Origin: Clostridioides difficile
Lineage (GTDB): Bacteria > Bacillota > Clostridia > Peptostreptococcales > Peptostreptococcaceae
Direction of reading: 5' to 3'
Length of the DNA: 64,000 bases
Assembly (NCBI GenBank): GCA_012955965.1
Contig: JABBZI010000019.1
Location: 1-64,000 of the forward strand
Part shown: in pieces, positions 17,627-27,002 of the stretch
Layout: each line of letters opens with the position of its first letter
Numbering within the stretch: the first letter of the stretch is position 1
Made by a program: the position numbers and the translations under genes
The notes under the pieces: generated by a model
Seen by the model: the letters and a program-made list of their open reading frames with translations, nothing else
Database searches by the model: none
Told to the model about the DNA's origin: nothing

Positions 17627-19354
17627 CTATGCAAGTTCTTCTTTACTAAGCTGTGAATCTGCGATTTGCTTATAAACTTCACAATTTTCAAGTAAATCTT
17701 TATGTTTTCCTATCCCTACAATTTCTCCATCATTTAAAACTATAATTTGATTAGCATCCATAATTGTACTTATACGTTGTGCTATAATTATAGCTGATGA
17801 ATCTTTAATTTCATTCTTCAATGCTTTTCTAAGCCTTTTATCTGTCTTGAAATCTAATGCAGAAAAACTATCATCAAAAACATATACTTCTGGTTTTCTA
17901 ATTAATGCCCTTGCAATAGATATTCTCTGTTTCTGACCACCAGATAAGTTATTTCCACCTTGTGCTACGAATGAATCATACTTATCTTCCATATCAGAAA
18001 TGAACTCATCAGCTTGTGCTATATTTGCAGCATACTTTACTTCTTCAATACTTGCATCTTCTTTTCCATATTTTATATTTTCCTCTATTGTTCCACTAAA
18101 CAAAAAAGCTTTTTGTGGCACAAATCCAATCTTATCTCTAAGCTCTTTTTGAGGCATATTCTTAATATCTTGACCATTTATAGATATTTCTCCAGATTGA
18201 ATTTCAAAAAAACGTGGTATTATATTTGCAATAGTAGATTTACCAGAACCAGTACTTCCTATAATTGCAGTTACTTCTCCAGATTTTGCTTCAAATGTTA
18301 TATTGTTCAAAACCGGTTCCTCCGAATCGGAATATGAAAATGTTACGTTTTTAAATACTAAATGACCTCTTTCTGAAGTAATATCTTTATATCCATTTCC
18401 ATCTACAATTTCAGGTTCTATATCTAAGATTTGATTTACCCTGTCTGCACAAGCTCCTGCTCTAGGTATGTACATAAATACCATTACTCCCATAATTAAA
18501 TAAAATAATATTAAGATACAGTATTCAACCAGTGCCATTATATGACCTATCTCCATATTTCCATTACTTACTCTCATACCACCAAACCAAATTATACTCA
18601 CTATACCTAAGTTCATTATTAACATTACAATAGGCATAAGTACTGCAAATATTTTATTTATTGAAATTGCTGTTTCAGAATAATCCATTGCAGTTCTATC
18701 AAATCTCTTTTTCTCAAAACGGCTTCTATCAAAAGCTCTTATAACTCTTACCCCAGTTACTACCTCACGTAATACTCTATTCATATTATCCATCTTTATT
18801 TGCATCATTTTAAACAATCGGATAACTTTCTTACCAACCAAAAATGCAGATAACATGAATAGAAACATTACTGTAACAATAATAATTGTCATTACTTTAT
18901 CTATAGAATATGCTAAAAATAGACCAGAAACAGTTATAATTGGTGCTGGTAATACCAATTGAATAAACATAAACAGGGATTGACCTATTAAAGTAATATC
19001 ACTAGTACTCCTAGTAATCATTGAAGCTGTACCTATCTTATTAAAATCATTTATTGACAAATCTTGTGATTTTATAAATACTGCTTCTCTAATATCTCTA
19101 CAAAATCCAGATGAGAGATTTGATGATACTTTGCAAACTAAAACAGCTGATAAAGCTGTTATACCTGCTGCTATCAACATAATTATACCTGTCTTTACAA
19201 TATAATCTATATCCCCCTTTACTACACCATTATTTACTATACTTGCTGTAAGTGTTGGTATATATAAAGTTCCAAGAGTTTGTAAAAATGTAAACATCAG
19301 CACTGTAACAATTAAAACTCTATATGGTTTTAAAAAACGAATTAATTTTTTCAT
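17627..19354 (-). CDS. heterodimeric ABC exporter subunit (degenerate catalytic site)
   Basis: 575 residues. Six-helix exporter domain followed by an ATPase domain. Walker A GSTGSGKS and signature LSGGQKQR are normal. Walker B reads VYVFDDSFSALD, with Asp in place of the catalytic Glu, and the switch position reads IIAQRIST, with Gln for His. These are the changes seen in the non-hydrolysing site of heterodimeric exporters. Together with LSQGQ in the partner it forms the dead site. First gene of the operon controlled from 19381-19411. Confidence 0.92.
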   Translation of the reverse strand: MKKLIRFLKPYRVLIVTVLMFTFLQTLGTLYIPTLTASIVNNGVVKGDIDYIVKTGIIMLIAAGITALSAVLVCKVSSNLSSGFCRDIREAVFIKSQDLSINDFNKIGTASMITRSTSDITLIGQSLFMFIQLVLPAPIITVSGLFLAYSIDKVMTIIIVTVMFLFMLSAFLVGKKVIRLFKMMQIKMDNMNRVLREVVTGVRVIRAFDRSRFEKKRFDRTAMDYSETAISINKIFAVLMPIVMLIMNLGIVSIIWFGGMRVSNGNMEIGHIMALVEYCILILFYLIMGVMVFMYIPRAGACADRVNQILDIEPEIVDGNGYKDITSERGHLVFKNVTFSYSDSEEPVLNNITFEAKSGEVTAIIGSTGSGKSTIANIIPRFFEIQSGEISINGQDIKNMPQKELRDKIGFVPQKAFLFSGTIEENIKYGKEDASIEEVKYAANIAQADEFISDMEDKYDSFVAQGGNNLSGGQKQRISIARALIRKPEVYVFDDSFSALDFKTDKRLRKALKNEIKDSSAIIIAQRISTIMDANQIIVLNDGEIVGIGKHKDLLENCEVYKQIADSQLSKEELA

Positions 19355-19380
19355 ACAATCACACTCCTTTATAGAATATT

Positions 19381-19411
19381 ATGATAAACTATACTGTAAC
19401 AGGATAGTCAA
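19381..19411 (-). promoter_or_regulatory. MerR-type promoter/operator of the ABC exporter
   Basis: Minus strand: -35 TTGACT (19411-19406), a 19-bp spacer, -10 TATCAT (19386-19381). The spacer holds the dyad CTATACTGT-A-ACAGGATAG (19389-19407, 7 of 9 pairs). An over-long spacer with a central dyad is the hallmark of MerR-activated promoters. The Shine-Dalgarno of the divergent merR gene begins at 19410, so the regulator's own transcript must start within this element. Confidence 0.8.
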
Positions 19412-19426
19412 GGAGGAATTTTAATC

Positions 19427-20257
19427 ATGAGTCAAATTTCGAAAAATTATTTCACAACTGGAGAATTCGCAAAGATTTGTGGAGTCAATAAAAAGACGCT
19501 TTTTTATTATGATGATATAGGCCTTTTCTCTCCAGAGTTAAAGAAGGAAAATGGATATAGATACTACTCATACCATCAACTTAGTATTTTTGGTATAATT
19601 TCTTCACTTAAGGAAATCAAAATGCCTTTAAAAGAAATTAAAACTTATATAGATAAACGAACTCCTAATTTACTAATTGAACTTTTGGAAAAGAAAACTA
19701 TTGATATTAACAATGAAATTGAAAAATTGAACAATATTAAAGCTTTAATGGATTCTACTATTTCATTTACTAGAAAAGCATGTAATATAGATGCAAATAC
19801 GATTACTTTAGAAGAACATGAGGAAGAGTACTTAGTCAAAACGCCTATTACTTCTAAAGAACCCTTTCTTGGAGATGATGATGAAAACTTTTTATATGAA
19901 TGTATTAACTTTATGGATAACTATGATTTAGGTGATGATGGTATGATTGGTTCAATCATTAAAGGAGAAGATATAATGAATAGAGATTTTGAGTCATATT
20001 CATATTTATTTACAAAAGTTAATAAAGACTATAAGAAATATCCTACATCAATCAAACCAAAAGGGCTTTATGTAACGGCTTACCATAAAGGAGGTTATGA
20101 AACTATTGATAGAACTTATAAAAAACTTTTAGAATTTTTCAATCAGAATAATTTACATATTGGAGAATTTGTTTATGAAGAATATCTCCTATATGATATA
20201 AGTGTACGAGATTCTAATGAATATCTAACTCAAATCTCGGCAGAAGTTAAAGTATAA
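19427..20257 (+). CDS. MerR-family regulator with GyrI-like effector domain
   Basis: 276 residues. N-terminal MerR winged helix ([24 protein letters not shown], then [12 protein letters not shown]), coiled-coil dimerisation helix about residues 80-120, and a C-terminal GyrI/BmrR-like ligand domain ending in [15 protein letters not shown]. Divergent from the ABC exporter, whose promoter has the matching dyad, so it is probably a ligand-activated inducer of efflux. AAGGAGG ribosome binding site ten bases before the ATG. Confidence 0.92.
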   Translation: MSQISKNYFTTGEFAKICGVNKKTLFYYDDIGLFSPELKKENGYRYYSYHQLSIFGIISSLKEIKMPLKEIKTYIDKRTPNLLIELLEKKTIDINNEIEKLNNIKALMDSTISFTRKACNIDANTITLEEHEEEYLVKTPITSKEPFLGDDDENFLYECINFMDNYDLGDDGMIGSIIKGEDIMNRDFESYSYLFTKVNKDYKKYPTSIKPKGLYVTAYHKGGYETIDRTYKKLLEFFNQNNLHIGEFVYEEYLLYDISVRDSNEYLTQISAEVKV

Positions 20258-20360
20258 AAGGAAGATACTAAAAAATACAAAAATAAATATAAGTAATACG
20301 AATAGAAAATCAAACAAATTTTTTACGATAGTATTACTCAAAACATTATAGAAGTTTATT

Positions 20361-20405
20361 TTTAAAGATGTAAGTAATTTTATATAAAATCACCTACATC
20401 TTTAT
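20361..20405 (-). terminator. terminator between MerR and SnoaL-like genes
   Basis: TAAAGATGTA...TACATCTTTA outer stem with an inner ATTTTATA/TATAAAAT pairing. It lies between convergent genes and could serve both; the T-run is better on the minus strand. Confidence 0.65.
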
Positions 20406-20416
20406 TTATATTTAAA

Positions 20417-21040
20417 CTAGTTTCTAGAGTTATCCAATAACCACTTTTCTGCATCCTTATAAAGTTTATCAACCTTTTCTGGTCTATCTATTCCAGGAAG
20501 TTCTTGGTTTATTTTATATCCATCCTTACTAAGCATATAAGAAAGACTTGCATATGAAGGTCTATAATCTTTTATATCTTCCTTAGAAATTTTAACATCT
20601 CTATCCTGATAAACAGGTAAAATTATATCTTTTTCATAGATAGCATCCATAGATATTATATACCATATATCGTCTATCTTTTGAGTCTTATACAAAAACT
20701 TGACATCTGACTGAAGTTCAACTAGATTTCCATCTATCTTATTTCTAATATGAATAGCTCCCATTGTAATTGATACTGCCTTATCATTATTTACCCAAAC
20801 TAATGTATCACAAATTTTATGTGGTGCATAAGATTTCATCTTACTTGATTCTTCTACGAACCCCTCTCCACTACCTTGATACCAAGATATTGAAACAGTA
20901 GATTCCTTTGCAAAGCATTTTTTCATTTCATCCCATAACGCATTATCTCTACAAAATCTCTCAAATTCTATAAGTTCTTTTACACTATTTTTATCTACTA
21001 TATCTTGTATATAATTTTTTCCTGGTCTACTTAATAACAT
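20417..21040 (-). CDS. SnoaL-like/NTF2-fold protein
   Basis: 207 residues. The middle (residues ~20-150) looks like an NTF2-fold SnoaL-like domain: ELIEFERFCRDNALWDEMKKCF, then VSISWYQGSGEGFVE, a pattern common in small ligand-binding or isomerase/dehydratase-like proteins. The start at ATG 21040 follows AAGGAGAT by seven bases; an earlier ATG at 21061 precedes that Shine-Dalgarno. It lies 55 bp behind the amidohydrolase, probably the same operon. Specific activity unknown. Confidence 0.75.
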   Translation of the reverse strand: MLLSRPGKNYIQDIVDKNSVKELIEFERFCRDNALWDEMKKCFAKESTVSISWYQGSGEGFVEESSKMKSYAPHKICDTLVWVNNDKAVSITMGAIHIRNKIDGNLVELQSDVKFLYKTQKIDDIWYIISMDAIYEKDIILPVYQDRDVKISKEDIKDYRPSYASLSYMLSKDGYKINQELPGIDRPEKVDKLYKDAEKWLLDNSRN

Positions 21041-21094
21041 GTTCTCAATCTCCTTTAACATAAAAGTATTTTATTTTTAACAACACACAATTTA

Positions 21095-22174
21095 TTATCT
21101 TACTTTATTACCTTTTATCCATACACCTTTTATATTTCTAGTTGCCATTATATCTTTAATTGGGTCACCTTCAACCATTACTAAATCAGCTCTTTTTCCC
21201 TCTTTTATTAATCCTCGGTCATTAAGACCTAATAGTTTTGCTGGTAAACTTGTTGCACTCTCAAGTACTTCAATTGTATTGAGACCTGCCTTAACTAATA
21301 ATTCAAATTCACGATGAAGAGATTCACCATGTTTCACTATACTAACAGAGTTCTCATCATTATTTGCATCAGTTCCAGCTAATATCATCACTCCAGCTTT
21401 TTTCAATGTAGCTGTATTTTCTATTGCTGTTTCTAACCTAACATCTTCTCTTCCTGTAGCTTTCTTTATATTTGATACTATACTTTCCATCATAACTATA
21501 GTTGGAATTGATATAAGATTTTTATCTTTTATTCTTCTTGCTACATCATCAGATAATTTACCTATAAAAGGAATATGATTTATTACATCAACACCTGCTT
21601 TTTCTGCATATTCATAAGCTATAGTTGTAGGTGCATGAGCAAATACTTTTTTCCCATTTTCATGAGATATTTCAACTACTCTTTTTATAGTCTCAAAATC
21701 AAAAGCTATTTTAGATGTTTTAGGGTCTTCTATTATAATTTTTACAAAATCTGCTCCTTGTTTAATTTGTTTCTTAGCAAAATTTTCAGCATCTTCAATA
21801 GTGTGTATTTTACTATCTTTAAATCCCATTCCCATAAGATGAGGGTGAGATGCTGGTGCAACAGGTTCATATACACTACGAATATCAGTTAATCCATCTA
21901 AGTTTCTTAAAGATTCTACTATATCTTTACTATTAGTTGCCATATCAAGCATAGTAGTTATCCCCCAATTAGTTGCATCCTCCAAGTTTTTTATACTATC
22001 CAAATGTATATGAGAATCAATAAATCCTGGAAGTAAAGTACATCCTTCTCCATCTATAGTAATATCAGCAATTGTTTTTGATGATATTACACCATCTTCT
22101 ATTACAACACTCCTTTGTTCTGAAAGTTTCTCTCCATCAAATATTTTAATATTCGTAATTTTAGTTATTGCCAT
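21095..22174 (-). CDS. amidohydrolase-family metal-dependent hydrolase
   Basis: 359 residues. Metal-ligand motif GFIDSHIHLD (about residue 52), the active-site DFVKIIIEDP lysine segment (about residue 140), the histidine positions VFAHAPT and VINHIPF, and the closing aspartate in MILAGTDANND. The C-terminal GKRADLVMVEGDPIKDI is typical of imidazolonepropionase/prolidase-like amidohydrolases. Substrate not identifiable. Divergent from a PucR regulator, which fits a role in degrading a nitrogen compound or amide. Confidence 0.88.
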   Translation of the reverse strand: MAITKITNIKIFDGEKLSEQRSVVIEDGVISSKTIADITIDGEGCTLLPGFIDSHIHLDSIKNLEDATNWGITTMLDMATNSKDIVESLRNLDGLTDIRSVYEPVAPASHPHLMGMGFKDSKIHTIEDAENFAKKQIKQGADFVKIIIEDPKTSKIAFDFETIKRVVEISHENGKKVFAHAPTTIAYEYAEKAGVDVINHIPFIGKLSDDVARRIKDKNLISIPTIVMMESIVSNIKKATGREDVRLETAIENTATLKKAGVMILAGTDANNDENSVSIVKHGESLHREFELLVKAGLNTIEVLESATSLPAKLLGLNDRGLIKEGKRADLVMVEGDPIKDIMATRNIKGVWIKGNKVR

Positions 22175-22333
22175 ACTTCACACTCCCTTTATTTTTATTA
22201 ACAGTCTAATTCTTATTTAATTAAAAATTTCTTACTTTAATGCTTCATTAATTTATATAACTAATTATATATAAATTAATTTACCTAAACTATGTGTTAG
22301 AATCTAAACTTTGATGTAAAATATACTATATCA

Positions 22334-22351
22334 ATTGTGCTATAGCACAAT
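22334..22351. promoter_or_regulatory. 18-bp perfect palindrome upstream of the PucR gene
   Basis: ATTGTGCTATAGCACAAT is a perfect 18-bp palindrome 26 bases before the PucR ATG, in the divergent region with the amidohydrolase. It is a good operator candidate for PucR itself or for autoregulation. Confidence 0.55.
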
Positions 22352-22376
22352 CAAATATAATTAGAGGAGGTTTAGC

Positions 22377-23942
22377 ATGAAACTAGTAAGTTTAATGAAA
22401 GATATATCTCAATATACATCAGTATTGAAGCCATTTTCAGATGAATATATAGACATTACTAGCTTAAATATTTATAAAAATAATCAAACTGAATTTATCA
22501 CTGGATGTTTATATTTAGGAAATATATCAGATATTAATGTAAATTTAAACAATATAAACTTTTTAGGTATATTCATACAAAATGAAATTAATATTGATTT
22601 AGAAAGATATAATTTAAACTCAAATATCTGTATTATAAAATCAAAAAAAGAAAAGTATGACCTTTTTAGTGAATTGTTAAATATTATGAATCAAGAAGTA
22701 CATCTTAGTTTGTCTGCTCAAAAGTTTTTTGATGTAGTATCTGAAAATAAAGGCATACAGTATTTAATCGATATAGCACATGAAGAATTTGGCTATCCTA
22801 TGATAATTCGTGACTCTAGCTTCAAAGTTTTAGCTTATTCTTATGATGTTAGTGATATATTACAACTTACTGAGGATTCTAATGGAGATAAATATTTAGA
22901 TGAAGAAACTATAAATTACATAAAATATCAAAATATACATAAAAAAACACATTATAATAAATCTACTAAAGATGAAAATAAACCAAACAACTGGCTTGGT
23001 ACATTAGTATCATCTGTGTGTATAGAAGAAATTGAAGTAGCTCATATAGCTATCTGTGAATGGAAAATACCATTTAATGAATTTCACTTCAAATTATTAG
23101 AATCATTTAATATAGCTTTATCTCTAGAACTACAAAAAAGTAATCTGTTTAATATAAATAAAAAACTTATTCCTAATTACATACTTTCTGATTTATTAGA
23201 AAAAAAATATTTAGATGATGATACTATAAGCAGAAGGTTTCATTATTTAAATTGGACTAAGTCAAATTCGTTAAACATAATGGTAATAGTAAACAAAGAT
23301 AATAATTACTTTGACAGTAAAGTTCCTTTTATTATGCAGTCTTTAAGTGCATTTATACCATCTACCAATTGTGTAGTATATAAATCTGCTTTAGTTGCTT
23401 TTATTAATGATTCGTTAATTAATAATTTAATTGAGCATGAGAATAAAGAATTTATTAATTACTTAAAACTAAATTCACTTTACGCTGGAATAAGTTCTAA
23501 ATTCTCAAAGTTATCTGATAGTTGGAAATACTATATTCAAGCTAAAAGAGCTAGTGAAATTGCTCAAAAATATGATATAAATTTTTCTCCATTTGGGAAA
23601 AGCATACCATATATACTTTACGAGCTACTTAGTATCAATTATGATTTGTATGACCTCAATCATCCTGCTGTAACCAAATTAATTGAAGAAGATAAAAAAA
23701 ATGGTTCTAATTTTTTAGAAACCCTAAAGCAATATATATATTTTAATAATTCACCAAACAAGGCAGCTAAAGTTTTAAATATCCATAGAAATACTCTGTT
23801 TTATAGAATTAATAAGATAAAAGAAATTACAGGTATTACACTAGATTATGCTGATGAAATACTTCAGATTTATATTTCTATAAAAATGATTGAAATTAAC
23901 TCAAGAAATAAGACCTGTTTCAACATATATGAGGGCATGTAA
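22377..23942 (+). CDS. PucR/CdaR-family transcriptional regulator
   Basis: 521 residues. The C-terminal helix-turn-helix KAAKVLNIHRNTLFYRINKIKEITG (about residue 460) is the PucR/CdaR HTH_30 signature. A GGDEF-like/CdaR middle region precedes it, with LYAGISSKFSKLSDSWKYYIQAKRA. The N-terminal ~240 residues are a sensor region. Regulators of this family control purine, sugar-acid or amino-acid catabolic genes. The divergent amidohydrolase/SnoaL operon is the likely target. GGAGG ribosome binding site before the ATG. Confidence 0.88.
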   Translation: MKLVSLMKDISQYTSVLKPFSDEYIDITSLNIYKNNQTEFITGCLYLGNISDINVNLNNINFLGIFIQNEINIDLERYNLNSNICIIKSKKEKYDLFSELLNIMNQEVHLSLSAQKFFDVVSENKGIQYLIDIAHEEFGYPMIIRDSSFKVLAYSYDVSDILQLTEDSNGDKYLDEETINYIKYQNIHKKTHYNKSTKDENKPNNWLGTLVSSVCIEEIEVAHIAICEWKIPFNEFHFKLLESFNIALSLELQKSNLFNINKKLIPNYILSDLLEKKYLDDDTISRRFHYLNWTKSNSLNIMVIVNKDNNYFDSKVPFIMQSLSAFIPSTNCVVYKSALVAFINDSLINNLIEHENKEFINYLKLNSLYAGISSKFSKLSDSWKYYIQAKRASEIAQKYDINFSPFGKSIPYILYELLSINYDLYDLNHPAVTKLIEEDKKNGSNFLETLKQYIYFNNSPNKAAKVLNIHRNTLFYRINKIKEITGITLDYADEILQIYISIKMIEINSRNKTCFNIYEGM

Positions 23943-24039
23943 AAACATTTTGACACACTGAAATCGCTATTGTAAAAGATATTTGATAGACCTTAACCTC
24001 TCAATATGACAAAATAATTATGAAAGGAGCGATAGCTAC

Positions 24040-24447
24040 ATGGAAATTGGAAAGAAACTAAAAAACGCTCGTATAAATTCTGGATTTACACAAGAAAAAG
24101 TTGCAGAAAAAATTAATGTATCACGACAAACAATTTCAAATTGGGAAAATGAGAAATCTTATCCAGATATTATAAGTGTCATAAAACTAAGTGACTTATA
24201 TTCCATTAGCTTGGATGACTTATTGAAAGGAGATAATAAAATGATTGAACATCTAAAAGAAAGTACAAATGTTGTTAATAGCAATAAGAAGTTAATAACT
24301 GCAATTATCATAAATATTATGTTGCTTATTTTATTTGTGATATTTAATAGATTTATACCAAACAACTACTATTTTATGGCTAGTATATTTTGTGTGGCGA
24401 TAATTAGTTCATCAGCATTGTTCTACCAGATTATAAGAAAATTTTAG
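24040..24447 (+). CDS. XRE-family regulator with two membrane helices
   Basis: 135 residues. XRE helix-turn-helix at residues 4-58 (FTQEKVAEKINVSRQTISNWENEKSYPD), a linker, then two hydrophobic helices (about 88-106 and 111-130). A membrane-bound XRE regulator of this shape is common in clostridia, beside small membrane proteins. It lies 14 bp ahead of the 24462 gene, probably in the same operon. Signal sensed is unknown. Confidence 0.85.
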   Translation: MEIGKKLKNARINSGFTQEKVAEKINVSRQTISNWENEKSYPDIISVIKLSDLYSISLDDLLKGDNKMIEHLKESTNVVNSNKKLITAIIINIMLLILFVIFNRFIPNNYYFMASIFCVAIISSSALFYQIIRKF

Positions 24448-24461
24448 GAGGTGTTCTCATT

Positions 24462-24794
24462 ATGGAAGTGAATAAAATGGTGTTTATATTGATATGTTTT
24501 GCTGTAGCCCTTGTGGGTTCAGTTGGTGTTGTATATCAAATTTATCATATGACCGTGATTGATGCAAAAGCTCGTGAATTAAAGCATCCTAAATTATGGG
24601 GATTATTTGCTATGAATGGCAATAATTCTAGTGGTTTGATAATATATTTAATAGGTAGACGAAAATATCCCATTATAAATATGTCTGAATCAGATTGCAA
24701 AGAAATTGAATCCAGAAAAAAATCAGTTGAAGTTGGATTGATTTTTTTGGTTATAAGTGCTATAGGTTTGGTAATATGTATTACATTACTTTAA
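24462..24794 (+). CDS. small membrane protein of unknown function
   Basis: 110 residues with two clear helices, one at each end (residues ~6-27 and ~91-110), and a basic middle containing RELKHPKLWGLFAMNGN and LIIYLIGRRKYPI. I do not recognise the family. AGGAGGTG ribosome binding site eight bases before the ATG. Follows the membrane XRE gene closely, so it probably shares its regulation or is its partner. Confidence 0.7.
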   Translation: MEVNKMVFILICFAVALVGSVGVVYQIYHMTVIDAKARELKHPKLWGLFAMNGNNSSGLIIYLIGRRKYPIINMSESDCKEIESRKKSVEVGLIFLVISAIGLVICITLL

Positions 24795-24902
24795 ATTAAG
24801 AAAATTTCAGTAGATATTTAGACTGCCTAGATTAACTTCATTTATTATCCATAAATATTAAATGATACTATTTTATAACTATAAAAAGTAAGGAGAATTT
24901 AC

Positions 24903-25064
24903 ATGAAATTATCTAGTAAAAATGAAGAAAATGGCGAAAAATCAGAAATCAAACAGTATATAGCTGGAGCAGGAGGTTGTATTGTCAGCAAATCAATTCT
25001 CAATGGAGCATCAAAGTTGAAGTGGCTTTTTAGAGAATACAGTGAATTTGTAAGTATTTGTTAA
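24903..25064 (+). pseudogene. truncated DUF2185-like (immunity-type) gene
   Basis: A 53-codon frame with a good ribosome binding site (AAGGAG, eight bases before the ATG). Its residues AGAGGCIVSKSILNGASKLK followed by WLFRE match the N-terminal half of DUF2185 proteins, which normally continue to a DSGWRF-like motif missing here. The frame ends early, inside the left arm of a 32-bp inverted repeat, so the 3' part was probably lost in a rearrangement. DUF2185 proteins often act as immunity or toxin-associated proteins. A functional short form is possible but unlikely. Confidence 0.55.
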
Positions 25065-25115
25065 AGGCTATGCTTTTTATAGTCATAGCCTTTAACAAAT
25101 ACTTGCAAATTCACT
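25041..25115. repeat. 32-bp near-perfect inverted repeat
   Basis: Left arm 25041-25072 and right arm 25084-25115 are reverse complements with one mismatch (T25051 against C on the other strand), around an 11-bp loop. The left arm spans the last codons and stop of the truncated DUF2185 gene. No T-run follows on either strand, so it is not a standard terminator. It also lies downstream of the diguanylate cyclase gene on the minus strand and may still stop or stabilise that transcript. Confidence 0.85.
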
Positions 25116-25171
25116 ACATGAGTCAACTTTTTCAATAGTTCAACTATATACCCAAACTGTATCTTCTAAAT

Positions 25172-26785
25172 TCACTGTATATATAATTCTTCTTCAAATA
25201 AGCAATAAGAATTCTTTCCTGATGCCTTTACACTATAAAGCGCTCTATCTGCATTTTTAAACAATTCTAAAAATGAATTTCCATTTTGAGGATATCTTGC
25301 AATACCTATACTAACAGAAGCTTCAAAACTAAAACTTAAGTCATTGTAATTATCATGAAGCACTCTATTTAATTCTTTAGCTTTTTTATGCAAGTTTACT
25401 TCTGAATGATAATCTTGCATATACACTACGAATTCATCCCCACCAATTCTTCCAACTATATCTTCATTACTAAAACTAGCTTGTATCTTCTCAGCAGAAG
25501 TTTTTAGCACAAAATCACCAAATGGATGCCCAAAATTATCATTTATTTCTTTAAAATCGTCTAAATCAATAATGAATAAAGCATCTTTTTTATTACATTT
25601 ATTTGTGGCTATAACTTCTTCTACTCGTTTTTCAAATGTACCTTTATTGTATATATTTGTCAATGAGTCACTTTCTGCTCTAGTTTTCAACTCTTCGTAT
25701 TTTTTTATATCACTATCTACATCTACAATTACACCTACAACCTTTAAAAGTTCTTTTTCATCATTAAAAATTTTTGTCACTGATGTCCTGCACCAAATGT
25801 ATTCACCATTAGACTTTTTTAAACGACATATTACTTGATTATGTTTGTTATTCTCTTTAATACTCTTGAGAAAATCTTCAAATACCCTATAATCTTCATG
25901 ATAAACTAATTCTTTGTCCATAATCTCTTTTAAAAGATTCTGACATTTACTGATATATCCAAATTTTTCAGTCCATGCTTGAGATACAAATGATTTATTT
26001 TCTTTAGCATTCCATTCAAAGACAACAGAATCAGTCTGCTCAACAATAATTTTATAACGTTCATTACTAAGCCTTAATTCTTCTTTATGAACTATTTCTT
26101 GCTCAAGTATTTCATAATTCATAGACAACTTAGTTTTATCTATAATAGATTTAAATAGATAAAATACAATAAAGTTAATATATAGAATACCAACACTTGA
26201 TATTAAGTTTAGAAACTTTAAACTTTCAGAGCTAAAAAACTTATTTATATCAAATATAGAAATAGCCAAAAATAAACTGAATAAAGGTATTGCAAGTAAA
26301 GTAATCCAATATTTTATTGCCATATCCGAATGTACATCTTTTTTAAATAAACAAACAGTCTTGCATATAAATAAAAAAACGATTTTAGATAAAATTGTAG
26401 CTAGTACTCTTATAGTATTGTTTTCAAACATTATTTCAAAGCCTTCTTTTATAAATAAAACAAAAATACTTGTGACCACAATTTCTGATAATATAAAGAA
26501 TACATTTAATAAAACCGTAGCAAATAATCGTGTCTTTATGTTTCCTTCATATAAAAATGATGATGAAAAAATAAGGATGAAAATTAAAGGCATTGTGATT
26601 GCAGGATTTAAAGTTATTAAATTACAGACTCCTAAGCATATTATAAAACCTAATCTAGCATATCTTACAGCTCTTGAATATCCTTCTTTTTGACCTAAAA
26701 AATCTGATAAAAACATATGGACAACAAAAGCTTCAAAGATAACTGTTACTAAATTTGTAATATCAAAAAGCAGTTGTTCTTTCAT
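25172..26785 (-). CDS. membrane PAS-GGDEF diguanylate cyclase
   Basis: 537 residues. About six membrane helices in the first ~210 residues, a short coiled coil, a PAS domain at about 235-365 (VVFEWNAKENKSF, then the PAC-like GVIVDVDSDIKKYEEL), and a GGDEF domain from about 375. The active motif is intact (GRIGGDEFVVYM). The inhibitory I-site position five residues ahead reads SNED, not RxxD, so product feedback may be absent. It makes c-di-GMP from GTP at the membrane. No obvious Shine-Dalgarno before the ATG at 26785. Confidence 0.9.
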   Translation of the reverse strand: MKEQLLFDITNLVTVIFEAFVVHMFLSDFLGQKEGYSRAVRYARLGFIICLGVCNLITLNPAITMPLIFILIFSSSFLYEGNIKTRLFATVLLNVFFILSEIVVTSIFVLFIKEGFEIMFENNTIRVLATILSKIVFLFICKTVCLFKKDVHSDMAIKYWITLLAIPLFSLFLAISIFDINKFFSSESLKFLNLISSVGILYINFIVFYLFKSIIDKTKLSMNYEILEQEIVHKEELRLSNERYKIIVEQTDSVVFEWNAKENKSFVSQAWTEKFGYISKCQNLLKEIMDKELVYHEDYRVFEDFLKSIKENNKHNQVICRLKKSNGEYIWCRTSVTKIFNDEKELLKVVGVIVDVDSDIKKYEELKTRAESDSLTNIYNKGTFEKRVEEVIATNKCNKKDALFIIDLDDFKEINDNFGHPFGDFVLKTSAEKIQASFSNEDIVGRIGGDEFVVYMQDYHSEVNLHKKAKELNRVLHDNYNDLSFSFEASVSIGIARYPQNGNSFLELFKNADRALYSVKASGKNSYCLFEEELYIQ

Positions 26786-27002
26786 ACATATTTTTTATAA
26801 AATAAGAAGCTTACTTAAACTAAATATACTTCAGATTTTACTTTTCCTTTCTGCATATATATTTAAGCATCTACTTTAATTGTCAACCATTATAATATAT
26901 GTCAGCTTAATATTGTTCTTTTTTCAACAGTATACAATAGATATATGTAAAAAACAACTTCAAATATTGACATATTTTCTTTAATATATATCAATATTAT
27001 CT

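Noticed and set aside
25168-25180. AAATTCACTGTAT also complements the start of the 25041 inverted repeat
   Set aside because: A 13-bp match in AT-rich DNA; it could be chance and is not counted as a further repeat unit.
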